Assembly (NCBI RefSeq): GCF_947077775.1 | Contig: NZ_CAMTTE010000001.1 | Coordinates: forward strand, 1,240,001-1,304,000 | Source of the DNA: Salinibacter pepae | GTDB lineage: Bacteria; Bacteroidota; Rhodothermia; Rhodothermales; Salinibacteraceae | Length of the DNA stretch: 64,000 bases | Direction: 5' to 3' | Shown: in pieces, positions 25,043 through 34,679 of the stretch | How the letters are laid out: every line of letters starts with the position of its first letter | Numbering within the stretch: position 1 is the stretch's first letter | Translations under genes and position numbers: made by a program | The notes under the pieces: generated by a model | Seen by the model: only the letters and a program-made list of their open reading frames with translations | What the model was told of the DNA's origin: nothing | Database searches by the model: none

Positions 25043-28000
25043 GTGCCCTCCCGCCCCGCCGACTGGCCCGACCTCAACCCCGACCAGCGGGCCGCCGTGA
25101 CGGCGTCGATGGATCCGCAGCTCGTGGTGGCCGGGCCGGGGACCGGCAAGACGCGCGTCCTCGTGTGCCGGGCCGCCCACCTCATCGAGCACGAGGCCGT
25201 GACGCCGTCCCGCCTCGTCCTGGTCACCTTCACGCGGCGCGCCGCGCAGCAGCTCACCCGTCGACTCGCCACCCTCGTGGGCCCGGAGGCGCAGCACGTC
25301 CGGGCGGGCACCATTCACCACTTCTGCTACAAAACCCTCCGCGCCCATTCGGCCCCGGCGGGCGTGCCCGACGACTTCATCGTGGTCGACGACACGGTGA
25401 CCGACGCCTTCTGGCAGCGCTGGCACGAGGCGCACGAGCGCTGGTGCGAGGCAAACGACCTCCACAGCTACCGCCAGGTCAAGACCCACGTCAGCCGCAT
25501 CAAGCTCGGGATCGACACGGTGTCGGGGCGGCTCACCGAAGGCCTGCGGGCCTACGGCGAGATGCTCGCGGACCGGGGCGCGCTCGACTTTGACGACCTG
25601 CTCGTCAAGACGCGCGACCTGCTGCGCAATCACCCGGACGTGCGGGCCGACCTCGTGGACGAGACGCGGGCGGTCCTCGTCGATGAATTTCAGGACACCG
25701 ACCCGGTGCAGTTCGACATCATCCGCCGCCTCGGCGAGGCGGGCACCCACCTCTACTGCGTGGCCGACGACGACCAGTCCGTCTACCGCTTCCGCGGGGC
25801 GCGGCCCGCCAACCTGCGGCGCTACATCGAGCGCTTCGACTGCTCCGAGGAGCGGGGCACGCGGCACGTCCTTACCACCAACTACCGCTCCAACCGCTCG
25901 ATCTACGCGGTGGCCGAGGCGGTGCTCGACGCCGACGAGCGCCTCAAACAGCGCGGCGACATTCGCACGTCGGACGCCAGTACACAGCCGGTCCGGCTGG
26001 TCGCCTGCGACGACCCCGAGGCCGAGCGGACCCACGTGCTCCGGCAACTGCGCGACTGGCTGGACGAGGGGGCCGAGCGGAGCGACCTGGCGGTCCTGAC
26101 CCGCTGGAACCGCCGCCTCGCGGCCCTGGAACGGGCGTGCCTCCGGGCCGGCCTCGCCTGCGAGACGAGTCAGAGCGAGGCGCTCCTGGACACCCCTCCG
26201 GCGCAGAAGCTGCATGCCCTGCTCCGCGTCGTCGATGCCCGCCGTCGCGGCCGGCCGCTCGACGCCCCCATGACGGAGCTGCTGTCCCACCTGCTGCCGG
26301 ACGACACGATGGCCCGGCTGCGCGACTTCGGCGAGCGGAGCATGCCGGACGCGACCCTCTGGACGGCCTTCCAGACCGCCGTCTCCAACGAGCAGGCCCG
26401 CCGCAGCGCCGGCCTCGACTCGGCCACGGACCGCCTCGACCAGGCCTACGCCACGATCACCAACCTCCTGCAGAGCACGCAGGAGGACGGCCTCACCATC
26501 GGTGCCTTTACCCGCACTGCCCTTCGGCAGCTCGGGGATCCCCTCCAGCTGCTCCGCCGCTACGCCGCCCCCCTGGCCGATCCGGCCTCTCATCCGTCCG
26601 TCCGCCAGGCCGGCACGGTCCTCGACGAGTGGCGCCGGGCCCCGGCCCGCACATCGCGGGCCGGGGACCCACCCCGCCTTCTCCTACACCACCGCACGCC
26701 CCAGATCACGCGGCTCTGGCGGCAGCTGGTGCGGCGGGCCCTCGACCTCGAAACGGATCCCCCCGCGCCGCTGCCCGAAATGCAGGAGGCCCTCTTCGCC
26801 CGCCCCGCCGACGAGGGCATTCCCCCGCTCGGGGCCGACGACGTGGTCCTCACAAACGACCTGGAGGCCCTCCTCCGCTGGGCCGAGCGGACCGGGGCCT
26901 TTTCGGGATCGACCGATACGCCCCAGATCCTCCTGCTCGCGCCCGACGGCGCCCTGCCGTCCGGCCAGAAGACGCTGCTCGGCGTCGACCCGGACAACGT
27001 GCACGTCGTGGATCCGGGGTCCACCTTCCATAGCCCCTCGGTCCGGCTGGTCAAGCTTCTGCAGATGACCAGCGGCCCGTCCGCCCCCGAGCCGCTCTTT
27101 CCGGAGTACGTGATGGTCGACCTCGAGGCCACGAGCACCGACCCGCGCCACTGCCGCGTCGCCGAAATTGGGGCGCTCAAGGTGCGAGACGGAACCGTGG
27201 TGGACCGCTTCTCCGAACTGGTGCAGTTGCCCGAGGACCTGACGGCCGACGAACGCGAGACGCTCCGCACAGTGTGCGGCCTCGATCCGGCGTCGGACTT
27301 CGACGAGGCCCGGCCTGAGGCGGCGGTCTGGGCCGACTTCTGTGCCTTCGTGGACGGGGCGCCCCTCGTCGCCCACAACGGCCAGCGCTACGACTTCCGC
27401 GTCCTGCGCCGCCTCGCCGAGACGCACGACGCCGAGGCGCGCTGGGCCGCGACCTACGACCTGCTGCCCGCGGCGCACGAGCTGTTTCCCGACCTCCGCC
27501 GCTACGACGCCGCCCACCTTCGCGAGACGCTCCTCGACGACCCGACGGACACTGCCCATCGCGCCCTGGCCGACTGCGAAGATCAGCAGCGCATCCTGGC
27601 GCGCATGCAGGAGGAGCGCGCCCGCCAGCGTCGCGTGCTGGCCCACGAGCCGCTCCTGCCGCTCCTCGTGGCCGCCCTCACCTACGAATCCCCCGCCCCC
27701 GAGGCGCTGTCGGACGACGCCCGGGTCTTTTTGCAGGTGGGGCACACGTGGGCCCTGCGTGACGCCTCCCCCGCCGGCGACGACCTGCGCTCGCTCCTGC
27801 CCCGCGCCCTGCCGGATCGCCTCCGCCAGCACGCGCTCTACGCGCTGATCGACGAGGACGCCCTGCTCACGGCTTCGGCCGGCCTCCAGCCCGGCCTCGC
27901 CCGCCGCCTGGCGGCCCTCTTCGCACCCTACGCCGACCGCCCGCTCCGGAGCGAGGCGCTGGCGGACCTGCTTGCGCACCTCGCGCTCTGGGGCGAAGAG

Positions 28001-28300
28001 ACGACACCGCAGGGCGAGGACGTGATTACCCTCTCCACCTACCACAGCGCCAAGGGGCTCGAGTTCGAGCGCGTCGTCTGCATGGACGTGCACGACAACG
28101 CCTTCCCGCCCTACTTCGCGCGCAACCCGGAGGAGCGCCGCGAGAGCCGTCGCCTCCTGTACGTGGGCATGACGCGCGCCGAGCGGCACCTCGTGCTCAC
28201 CTACCCGAAACGCGAGCGCGGCTACGACCGGCGCCCCACCGCCTTCCTCGACACCGCCCCCGACGAGCTCCTGCGGGTCACGGACGCCGCCCCTCCCTGA
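25043..28300 (+). CDS. UvrD/Rep-like superfamily 1 helicase with an internal DnaQ-type 3'-5' exonuclease domain
   Basis: This is a putative DNA helicase-nuclease of 1085 residues from a GTG at 25043. Helicase motifs: Q-motif region LNPDQRAAV, Walker A GPGTGKT (about residues 31-37), FTRRAAQQL, motif II DEFQDTDP (about 214), motif III DDDQSVYRFRGA and motif IV TTNYRSNRSI. The C-terminal motifs are YHSAKGLEFERVV (about 1000) and LLYVGMTRAERH (about 1040). Between them, at about residues 688-850, lies a DEDDh exonuclease domain. It has VDLEATSTD (Asp, Glu), AHNGQRYDF (Asp) and AHRALADCED (His, Asp), so all catalytic residues are present. The insertion of an intact proofreading-type nuclease inside an SF1 helicase is unusual. 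A role in DNA repair or recombination is likely but unproven. The frame extends upstream over pcm, but nothing there resembles this protein. Confidence 0.9.
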   Translation: MPSRPADWPDLNPDQRAAVTASMDPQLVVAGPGTGKTRVLVCRAAHLIEHEAVTPSRLVLVTFTRRAAQQLTRRLATLVGPEAQHVRAGTIHHFCYKTLRAHSAPAGVPDDFIVVDDTVTDAFWQRWHEAHERWCEANDLHSYRQVKTHVSRIKLGIDTVSGRLTEGLRAYGEMLADRGALDFDDLLVKTRDLLRNHPDVRADLVDETRAVLVDEFQDTDPVQFDIIRRLGEAGTHLYCVADDDQSVYRFRGARPANLRRYIERFDCSEERGTRHVLTTNYRSNRSIYAVAEAVLDADERLKQRGDIRTSDASTQPVRLVACDDPEAERTHVLRQLRDWLDEGAERSDLAVLTRWNRRLAALERACLRAGLACETSQSEALLDTPPAQKLHALLRVVDARRRGRPLDAPMTELLSHLLPDDTMARLRDFGERSMPDATLWTAFQTAVSNEQARRSAGLDSATDRLDQAYATITNLLQSTQEDGLTIGAFTRTALRQLGDPLQLLRRYAAPLADPASHPSVRQAGTVLDEWRRAPARTSRAGDPPRLLLHHRTPQITRLWRQLVRRALDLETDPPAPLPEMQEALFARPADEGIPPLGADDVVLTNDLEALLRWAERTGAFSGSTDTPQILLLAPDGALPSGQKTLLGVDPDNVHVVDPGSTFHSPSVRLVKLLQMTSGPSAPEPLFPEYVMVDLEATSTDPRHCRVAEIGALKVRDGTVVDRFSELVQLPEDLTADERETLRTVCGLDPASDFDEARPEAAVWADFCAFVDGAPLVAHNGQRYDFRVLRRLAETHDAEARWAATYDLLPAAHELFPDLRRYDAAHLRETLLDDPTDTAHRALADCEDQQRILARMQEERARQRRVLAHEPLLPLLVAALTYESPAPEALSDDARVFLQVGHTWALRDASPAGDDLRSLLPRALPDRLRQHALYALIDEDALLTASAGLQPGLARRLAALFAPYADRPLRSEALADLLAHLALWGEETTPQGEDVITLSTYHSAKGLEFERVVCMDVHDNAFPPYFARNPEERRESRRLLYVGMTRAERHLVLTYPKRERGYDRRPTAFLDTAPDELLRVTDAAPP

Positions 28301-28417
28301 CGCCGCAACCGGGCGCCGGGTCTTCGGCGTTCGTTACGATTGCTCAACCGGGAAACGAACGGGCACACTCGGGTGTGCAGACAAAGTCACATTTCCTCAC
28401 AGGCTCCCTTCCGCCGC

Positions 28418-29200
28418 GTGCCTCCTTCCGACTCCCCCACCACGACACGACGCGAGGCGACCCTCCCGGGCCAGGACCTCGGCCACCTGCGGAACGCCGA
28501 CCCGTCGCGGGCCGAGCGTGCCTTCACCGTCTTGGCCGGCCTCTTCATCGGGGCGCTCGTCATCACGAATGCCGTCGCGAGCAAGTTCTTCGTCCTGTTC
28601 GGGCAGGAGCTCTCGTGCGGCATCATCGCGTACCCGGTGACGTTCCTGGCGACGGACCTCATCTCCGAAATCTACGGGCGGAAGCGGGCCAATACGGTCG
28701 TCGGGGCCGGGTTCGTGGTGAGCGTCTTCATTACGATCGTGGTGTGGATTGCGAACGCGGCCCCCACCTACGAGCAGTCGCCCGTGACCGCCGAGGCGTT
28801 CAACTCCGTCTTCGGCCTCCTGCCCGGCATCGTGCTGGGGTCGATGGTCGCCTACCTCGCCTCCCAGTTCATCGACGTGCAGCTGTTCGAGTTCTGGCGC
28901 CGGCTCACGGACGGGAAGTACATGTGGCTCCGCAACAACGGGTCCACCTTCTTCAGCCAGTTCGTCGACACGATCATGGTGGTCACCATCGCGCTCGTGA
29001 TCTGGCCGGAGGTGGACGGCAATCCGGGCACGACGCCCCTCGCGTTCGAGACGTGGCAGGGCATCGTCTTTGGGCAGTACGTGTTCAAGCTCGGCATCGC
29101 GGCGCTCGACACGCCCCTCTTTTACGTCGCGACCCACTACCTCACGAACTGGATTCAGGCCGACCCGCGGGCGCTGGAGACGGACGGCGTGATGGAGTAG
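28418..29200 (+). CDS. Queuosine precursor transporter (YhhQ/VUT family)
   Basis: This inner-membrane protein of the YhhQ family is expected to import queuosine precursors. From a GTG at 28418 the product has 260 residues. A polar N-terminal extension of about 40 residues precedes roughly six hydrophobic helices. The family pattern is clear: NAVASKFFVLFG, YPVTFLATDLISEIYGRKRA, then FWRRLTDGKYMWLRNNGST and FSQFVDTIMVV. The GTG is chosen because the frame upstream begins with TTG and adds only polar residues. It stands alone after the helicase gene and is convergent with ilvE, whose terminator lies between them. Confidence 0.88.
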   Translation: MPPSDSPTTTRREATLPGQDLGHLRNADPSRAERAFTVLAGLFIGALVITNAVASKFFVLFGQELSCGIIAYPVTFLATDLISEIYGRKRANTVVGAGFVVSVFITIVVWIANAAPTYEQSPVTAEAFNSVFGLLPGIVLGSMVAYLASQFIDVQLFEFWRRLTDGKYMWLRNNGSTFFSQFVDTIMVVTIALVIWPEVDGNPGTTPLAFETWQGIVFGQYVFKLGIAALDTPLFYVATHYLTNWIQADPRALETDGVME

Positions 29201-29211
29201 CGCGTCCCAAA

Positions 29212-29245
29212 CAAAACGGGCTCGCCCTGGAGGGGACGGGCCCGT
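29212..29245 (-). terminator. Rho-independent terminator of ilvE
   Basis: On the minus strand ACGGGC pairs with GCCCGT and is followed by TTTTGTTT. It is 27 bases past the ilvE stop codon. On the plus strand the same hairpin lies 15 bases after the transporter gene but has no T-run. Confidence 0.75.
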
Positions 29246-29271
29246 GCGCATTCGCATCCAGGGAGGACTCC

Positions 29272-30213
29272 TCAGGCCGTCATCTCCGGTTCGTCCGCCG
29301 CCGGCACGTCCACGAACGTCAGCCAGTCGTGCGGGTCGTGCCCCTTCTCGACGACCTCGAAGAACGCGTCCTGCATCTCCTTCGTGACGGGCCCGCGCGA
29401 GCCGGAGCCGATCGTGTAGTCGTCGACCGTGCGGATGGGCGTGACCTCGGCGGCCGTGCCGGTAAAGAAGAGCTCGTCGGCCGTGTAGAGCGCCTCCCGG
29501 GGAATTTTCTTCTCTTCCACCTCGTAGCCGCGCTCCTCGGCCAGCGCGATGATGGAGGCCCGCGTGATGCCGGGCAGGATGGACAGCCCCGTCGGCGCGG
29601 TGTAGAGCGTGTCGTTCTTTACCACAAAGAGGTTCTCGCCGCTCCCCTCGGCCACGTAGCCGTCCGTGCTCAGCATGATGCCCTCCATCTTGTCGTTCTT
29701 GATGGCGTTCATCTTCACGAGGGAGGCGTTCAGGTAATTCCCGCCCGCCTTCGCCATCGCCGGAAAGGTGTTGGGCGCCATGCGGTTCCAGCTGGCCACC
29801 TCCACGTCCACCCCCTTCTCCAGGGCCTCTTCGCCGAGGTACTCGCCCCACTCCCAGACGGCGATGAAGGTCTCCACCGGGTTTTCGAGCGGGTTGACGC
29901 CCATCGGGCCCTCGCCCCGGAGCACGACGGGCCGGATGTAGCACCCACGGAGGCCGCTCCGCTCGATGGTGTCCACGACGGCCTCGACGAGGTCGTCGAG
30001 GTCGAAGGGAATATTCATCCGGTACACCTTTGCCGAGTCGACCAGGCGCTGCATGTGCTCCTCCAGCCGAAAGACCGCCGATCCCTGATCGGTGTCGTAA
30101 CAGCGAATCCCCTCGAAGACGGAGGACCCGTAGTGGATGACGTGGGAGAGGACGTGAATCTCAGCGTCCTCGTGGTCGATAAAGTCTCCGTTGTACCAGA
30201 TGTCGGGCTCCAT
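29272..30213 (-). CDS. ilvE: Branched-chain amino acid aminotransferase
   Basis: This PLP enzyme catalyses the last step of leucine, isoleucine and valine synthesis and the first step of their breakdown. The 313-residue protein begins MEPDIWYNGDFIDHEDAEIH and then VLSHVIHYGSSVFEGIRCYD, the class IV aminotransferase N-terminus. The PLP-lysine region reads AKAGGNYLNASLVK, followed by DGYVAEGSGENLFVV and the cofactor-phosphate loop FFTGTAAEVTPI. It matches the typical IlvE length. The frame extends 23 residues upstream without conservation, so the ATG at 30213 is used. A glycosyltransferase gene lies 73 bases upstream on the same strand. Confidence 0.95.
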   Translation of the reverse strand: MEPDIWYNGDFIDHEDAEIHVLSHVIHYGSSVFEGIRCYDTDQGSAVFRLEEHMQRLVDSAKVYRMNIPFDLDDLVEAVVDTIERSGLRGCYIRPVVLRGEGPMGVNPLENPVETFIAVWEWGEYLGEEALEKGVDVEVASWNRMAPNTFPAMAKAGGNYLNASLVKMNAIKNDKMEGIMLSTDGYVAEGSGENLFVVKNDTLYTAPTGLSILPGITRASIIALAEERGYEVEEKKIPREALYTADELFFTGTAAEVTPIRTVDDYTIGSGSRGPVTKEMQDAFFEVVEKGHDPHDWLTFVDVPAADEPEMTA

Positions 30214-30286
30214 GGCGGCGTGCGGGGCAGAAGGTCGGGAGATAACGTGACGAACCGGGAGAAAAACGACGCCCTGGGGCAAAGGT

Positions 30287-31048
30287 TCAGCCCCCTGGGT
30301 TGGGCGTTGGGGCGTCGGTGCGGGCCCGGTCGACTCGTTCTCGAAGCCGGGGGGCGCGCCGGTGCGTCGTCGCGGCCATGCGGCCGATGGTCCAGAGGAT
30401 CTTGGCGGACGCCTTCACGGTGCCCGAGAGGGTGCCTGTAATTTTGGACGGCCCGATGCCGCGCCGGTACGAGACCGGGACCTCCTCGACGCGGAGCCCC
30501 GCCTCCAGGGCCTTGATCTGCATCTCGATCGTCCAGCCGAAGGTCTCGTCCTGCATGTCGAGGGCGAGCAGGTCGCGGAACCGAATGGCCCGGAAGGGGC
30601 CGAGGTCGGTGTAGTCCGCCCCCCAGAGGCGTGCCATGAGGGAGCAGGCGAACCGGTTGCCCACCTGTGCCTGCGGGAGCAGGGCGCCCGGCTCGGCGTC
30701 CCCCCGAATGCGGGACCCCACCACGAAGTCCGCCTCGTCGGCGGCAATCGGCTCCACGAGGCGCGGCAGTTCCTCCGGGTGGTCGCTGTAGTCGCCGTCC
30801 AGAAACACGACGACATCCGGCTGCCTCGTCTCCGCGTAGGCGATGCCGCGCAGGCAGGCGGCGCCGTAGCCCTGCTGGGGCTCGTCGACGACGGTGGCCC
30901 CGGCGGCCCGGGCGTTGGCCTTCGTCGCGTCGGTCGAGGCGTTGTTGACGACCACCACCTCGTCGACCCGCCCGTCGGGAAGGTCGCCGATCACCGGGCC
31001 GATGGCCTGTGCTTCGTTGAAGGCGGGGATGATGGCGAGCGTCTTCAC
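30287..31048 (-). CDS. Glycosyltransferase family 2 protein (dolichyl-phosphate-sugar synthase-like)
   Basis: This is a predicted cytoplasmic-face glycosyltransferase of 253 residues from a GTG at 31048. The GT-A fold pattern is VKTLAIIPAFNEAQAI, then VVVVNNASTDAT, then the metal-binding FLDGDYSDHPEE. The acceptor-side segment VGNRFACSLMARLWGADYTD and then LGPFRAIRF is typical of GT2 enzymes that build undecaprenyl- or dolichyl-phosphate sugars. No C-terminal membrane helices are seen. The donor and acceptor are unknown. An earlier ATG at 31114 adds 22 residues that do not resemble the family. It precedes ilvE on the same strand, but no functional link is evident. Confidence 0.88.
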   Translation of the reverse strand: MKTLAIIPAFNEAQAIGPVIGDLPDGRVDEVVVVNNASTDATKANARAAGATVVDEPQQGYGAACLRGIAYAETRQPDVVVFLDGDYSDHPEELPRLVEPIAADEADFVVGSRIRGDAEPGALLPQAQVGNRFACSLMARLWGADYTDLGPFRAIRFRDLLALDMQDETFGWTIEMQIKALEAGLRVEEVPVSYRRGIGPSKITGTLSGTVKASAKILWTIGRMAATTHRRAPRLRERVDRARTDAPTPNPGG

Positions 31049-31117
31049 GGGGCTGGGGATGAACGGACGGGCGTGGCAAAATGAGGCACGGTTCAGAGCG
31101 GGGCCTCCCCCCAACCG

Positions 31118-31627
31118 TTACGCCGCCGCGCCCGCCGTCGCGATGTCTTCGATGGCCTCCTCGTCCAGGCGCATGGTCGTCCAGTCGTCGAGCGGCTCGG
31201 CCCCCAGCTCGTCGTAAAACTCGATCGCCTCCGTATTCCAGTCCAGCACGGCCCAGTCGATGCGGCGGCAGCCCCGCTTTTCCGCAATTTCTGCGAGGCG
31301 CCGAAACAGCGCGAGCCCGATGCCCTCTCCGCGGTACGTCGACCGCACGAAGAGGTCTTCTACGTACAGCCCCGCGTTGGTCTGGAAGGTGGAGTAGTTG
31401 TGGAAGAACAGCGCAAAGCCGACCGCCGTGTCGCGCTCCGTCTCGGCGAGGAGCGCCTCGCAGCCCGTGAGCGCCTCCGCCGACAGGTGCTCCTCCAGCA
31501 GCTCCACGCTCGGCTCGGCCTCGTCGAGCAGGTTCTCGTAGGTGGCCAGCTCCACGATGAGGTCCACGAGCGTCTTCGCGTCGGCGGGCGTGGCCTTGCG
31601 GATCGATACGTGCGGTGAGCTCTCCAT
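31118..31627 (-). CDS. GNAT family N-acetyltransferase (diamine acetyltransferase-like)
   Basis: The 169-residue protein has the GNAT fold. It starts SIRKATPADAKTLVDLIVEL and continues with ATYENLLDEAEPS. The acetyl-CoA loop lies in VEDLFVRSTYRGEGIGLALF, and a C-terminal DWNTEAIEFYDELGAEPLDD block completes the fold. This pattern (ATYE near the N-terminus and LYVEDLFV) is that of the spermidine/diamine acetyltransferase-like subgroup, although the true substrate could be another small amine. It is transcribed leftward in a row with the MoxR-like gene upstream and the glycosyltransferase downstream. Confidence 0.88.
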   Translation of the reverse strand: MESSPHVSIRKATPADAKTLVDLIVELATYENLLDEAEPSVELLEEHLSAEALTGCEALLAETERDTAVGFALFFHNYSTFQTNAGLYVEDLFVRSTYRGEGIGLALFRRLAEIAEKRGCRRIDWAVLDWNTEAIEFYDELGAEPLDDWTTMRLDEEAIEDIATAGAAA

Positions 31628-31678
31628 CGTCGGGCGCAGGTGTTTGAGAGAGGGGTCAACGGGTGTACCGCTTCGACA

Positions 31679-33250
31679 CTACCGGTACCGACTCAGCGGG
31701 TCGTCGGTGTCGTCGTCATCGTCGTCGAAGTCGCCCTCGTCGAAGTCATCGCCCGGCACGCCGCCGTCGCCGATGGAGGAGAGCATCGAGCCCATGATGT
31801 CGTCGTAGGTCTGCCCGCCGTCGCTAATCTCTTTGCCCACGAGCGAGTGCTGGTGGAGGGCCTCGACGACGAACTCCATGCCCGTGTGGGTCTCGCCGGT
31901 CGTGTCCGGCGAGAGGTACTCCTCCGCAAGCGCCTGGAGGCCGTCGATCTGCCCGAGCGTCTCCGCGTACGCCGCGTCGCTCATGTCCTGGTCCAGGTCG
32001 ATGGAGCGGCCCTGCGCAAACCAGTCGAGCACGTCCTTGTACTCGGGACGGCCCTCCTCCTTATCGCTCGGGTCCGGGAAGTGCTCGTCGAAGAGCGCCC
32101 GGACGGCCCGCCCGATCAGCGTGAGCGCCACCTCTTCGGCGCCCTCCTGCTCCCCCTCGTAGACGAGCTCCACCTTGCCGGTGATGGCCGGGGCCACGTG
32201 CATCAGGTCGCTGACGCGGACGGTCGTCTCGTCCTCGCCGTTGAGGAGCGCCCGCCGCTCGGCGGCGGAGATGAGCGCCTCCAGCGCCGCCCGCGTCACG
32301 CGAACCGAGACGCCGGAGGTCTGGTCGATGTACTCGCTCTCGCGCGCCTCGAACGCCACCTGCTCGACGATCTCGCGGAAGAAGCGCGGGATGTGCACGT
32401 CCACCGCCGCCGCCCCGTCGGCGCGGTCCTGCCACGCCTCCTGCTCGGTGATGGACATGCCCGTCTCGATCGTCTTCGGGTAGTGGGTCGTGATCTGGCT
32501 GTCGATGCGGTCCTTGAGCGGCGTCACGAGGTTGCCGCGGCTCGTGTAGTCCTCCGGGTTGGCGGAGAAGACCATCATCACGTCGAGCGGAAACCGCACG
32601 TTGAAGCCGCGGATCTGGATGTCCTGCTCCTCCATGATGTTGAAGAGGCCCACCTGAATCCGCGGCTGTAGGTCCGGCAGCTCGTTGATCGCGAAAATAC
32701 CGCGGTTGGTGCGCGGGACAATGCCGAAGTGGATGACCTCCTCGTCGGCGTAGGTGAGCCGCTCGTTGGCGGCCTTGATGGGGTCGATGTCGCCGATGAG
32801 GTCGGCGATCGTGGTATCCGGCGTCGCCAGCTTCTCGCCGTAGCGCGCCTCTCGGGGCAGCCACTCGATCGGCGTGTCGTCGCCCCGCTCCTCCACGATT
32901 GCACGCCCTTGCTTGGTGATCGGATTGAAGGGATCCTCGTTGAGGGGTGTGTCCTCGATCACCGGAATGTGGTCGTCGAGGAGCCGCGGCAGCATGCGGA
33001 TGAGGCGGCTCTTGGCCTGCCCGCGCAGCCCCAGCAGGATAAGGTCGTGCTTCGCGAGGATGGCATTCTGAATCCGCGGAATGACGGTCTCGTCGTAGCC
33101 CAGGATGCCGGGAAAGACCTCCTCGCCGGCACGGAGCTTCTGCATCAGGTTGGCCCGCAGTTCGTCTTTAACGGAGCGGACCTGATAGTCAGCTTCCTTA
33201 AGTTCGCCGAGCGTGTCGATGTCGGTGAGGACCGTGTCGGGGTGGGCCAT
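31679..33250 (-). CDS. MoxR-like AAA+ ATPase (magnesium-chelatase ChlI-type)
   Basis: This is a chaperone-like ATPase of 523 residues starting at the ATG at 33250. The P-loop is GLRGQAKSR, with Ala at the position where Gly is more common. Walker B lies in RGIFAINELPDL. Sensor 1 is VFSANPEDYTSRGNL, and an arginine-finger-like TPLKDRIDSQI follows. The C-terminal 150 residues form a helical lid and end in an extremely acidic tail rich in Asp. The family resembles the predicted sigma-54-interaction/ChlI group. No VWA-domain partner is adjacent, although such partners are common for MoxR proteins. The target is unknown. Confidence 0.87.
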   Translation of the reverse strand: MAHPDTVLTDIDTLGELKEADYQVRSVKDELRANLMQKLRAGEEVFPGILGYDETVIPRIQNAILAKHDLILLGLRGQAKSRLIRMLPRLLDDHIPVIEDTPLNEDPFNPITKQGRAIVEERGDDTPIEWLPREARYGEKLATPDTTIADLIGDIDPIKAANERLTYADEEVIHFGIVPRTNRGIFAINELPDLQPRIQVGLFNIMEEQDIQIRGFNVRFPLDVMMVFSANPEDYTSRGNLVTPLKDRIDSQITTHYPKTIETGMSITEQEAWQDRADGAAAVDVHIPRFFREIVEQVAFEARESEYIDQTSGVSVRVTRAALEALISAAERRALLNGEDETTVRVSDLMHVAPAITGKVELVYEGEQEGAEEVALTLIGRAVRALFDEHFPDPSDKEEGRPEYKDVLDWFAQGRSIDLDQDMSDAAYAETLGQIDGLQALAEEYLSPDTTGETHTGMEFVVEALHQHSLVGKEISDGGQTYDDIMGSMLSSIGDGGVPGDDFDEGDFDDDDDDTDDPLSRYR

Positions 33251-33455
33251 GGACGTGGCGGTGTTCGTGGCGGAAAGGGACAACTGCAACGGGATGCGAT
33301 TGGCACCGTGATCGCCCGCCCGCTGTTCCTCTCGTGCGCCATGGCGTGGAGGGATTCCCCTTCGATCCTGTAACGAGTGGAGGGCGGTCCGCGGCCCGAG
33401 CGAGCGCGCCCGACTGCATCATCAATACGAGGGCGGAATCGACCACCGCGTCGGG

Positions 33456-34388
33456 TTACGGCCCGAACGGAATCGTCACGCCCAGCCAGGGAAACCCAAT
33501 GAAATCCACTTCGCCTTCCAGCGGCCGCGCCAGGGCGAAGTCGACCGCAAAATTCTCGGGGGCCCACCGGACGCCAAACGAGATGAGATTGGCGTCGTCC
33601 ACCCCCGGGAAGAAGTAATTTTCGGAGATGAGATAGGTCGTCCGGCCCACGCGCGTCATCCCACTGATGTTGATGGCGGGCCGGTCCGCGAAGCCGTCCC
33701 CCGCGTAGCCGTACCCGAGCCCGACCGTAGCGTTGTGGTCTCGGCTCCCCACCGTGGCAGATCCATAGACAAGGCCGGCTCCTCCCCCGTCGTCCACCCC
33801 CAAGACGCCTCCAAACACGCCCCCGACAGCGAGATGGAAGTTATCCTGGGGCGTCGAGATCGACAGCTTGGGGAGGAACCAGATGGGCAAAGCTTCCGCC
33901 CCAAACAGAAAAATGGGCACCGTCCCGGCCCCCACCGAAAAATGGTCGGTGGCGCCGTAGTTGACGTTGTTGAGGAGAATCCAGGTGTTCTAATAGTATC
34001 CTTCCCCCTTTGGAATCCCGAGGGCATTCGGGGCAAAAAGGTATCGGGTCGACTGCGGATTCCGGAACCAGTACTCGCCGTCCCGAAAACGGTCCGCGGC
34101 AATCCTCTCTATGCTCTCGATATCCGCCCGCTGGATCGTCACCTCCCCGAGTTGTCGCGTGTCGAGGACCACCTCCGTTTCGGTGTCGGACACCAGCGTT
34201 CCAAGAAGCACCTGTCCATCGGTCGTCTCGACTCGGTACTGTGGTGCCCCCGATGTGTCCGGCTGCTGCGCGTAGAGAGGGGATTCAAAAACCGCCAACA
34301 AAAGAAACACCCCGACCAGGGCCCAAGGCCTCGATCGCTTCCAGGGCCGTGGTGGCACAACGTTCGAGTCGATACGCGAGTAGGACAT
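33456..34388 (-). pseudogene. Exported membrane-associated protein gene interrupted by one in-frame amber codon
   Basis: One continuous reading frame runs from the ATG at 34388 to the stop at 33456, except for a TAG at 33990-33992. The first part (132 residues) has a signal peptide (about residues 15-40, ending YAQQ) and a domain with GQVLLGTLVSDTETEVVLDT. After the TAG the frame continues without indel: NTWILLNNVNYGATDHFSVG, then GAGTVPIFLFG and further strand-like, glycine-rich segments to the end. The second part looks like an outer-membrane beta-barrel or a hydrophobic glycine-rich protein. CAG to TAG is the simplest change. It is a pseudogene if not read through; a sequencing error or suppression is possible. 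Confidence 0.8.
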
Positions 34389-34679
34389 GGAATTTTGGGA
34401 ATCTATGAGAAGACCACATGACGGTGCCCCCAAGTTACGTCGCACCGGACAGGCAGACGGGTAACGCCTCCGGCCACGACGGCAGTCTCACAGATACATC
34501 AATCCGCCCCGAAAAACCTGACACTCTTCCCCGAAGCCCGGCCATGTCCGGCCTTTCAGGGTCCGATTTCCGGATCGTCTACGGCCTCGGGGGATTGCTC
34601 CGCGTCCTCGGCACCCGCTACCCGGCCCGTCCGGCCCAGACGACACCCCCGCGCACAGAAGAGTCGCGACGGCCTTGTC

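Noticed and set aside
28375-30441. A 688-codon rightward frame across the transporter, ilvE and glycosyltransferase genes
   Set aside because: It crosses three well-supported genes in both orientations and its translation has no recognisable domain.
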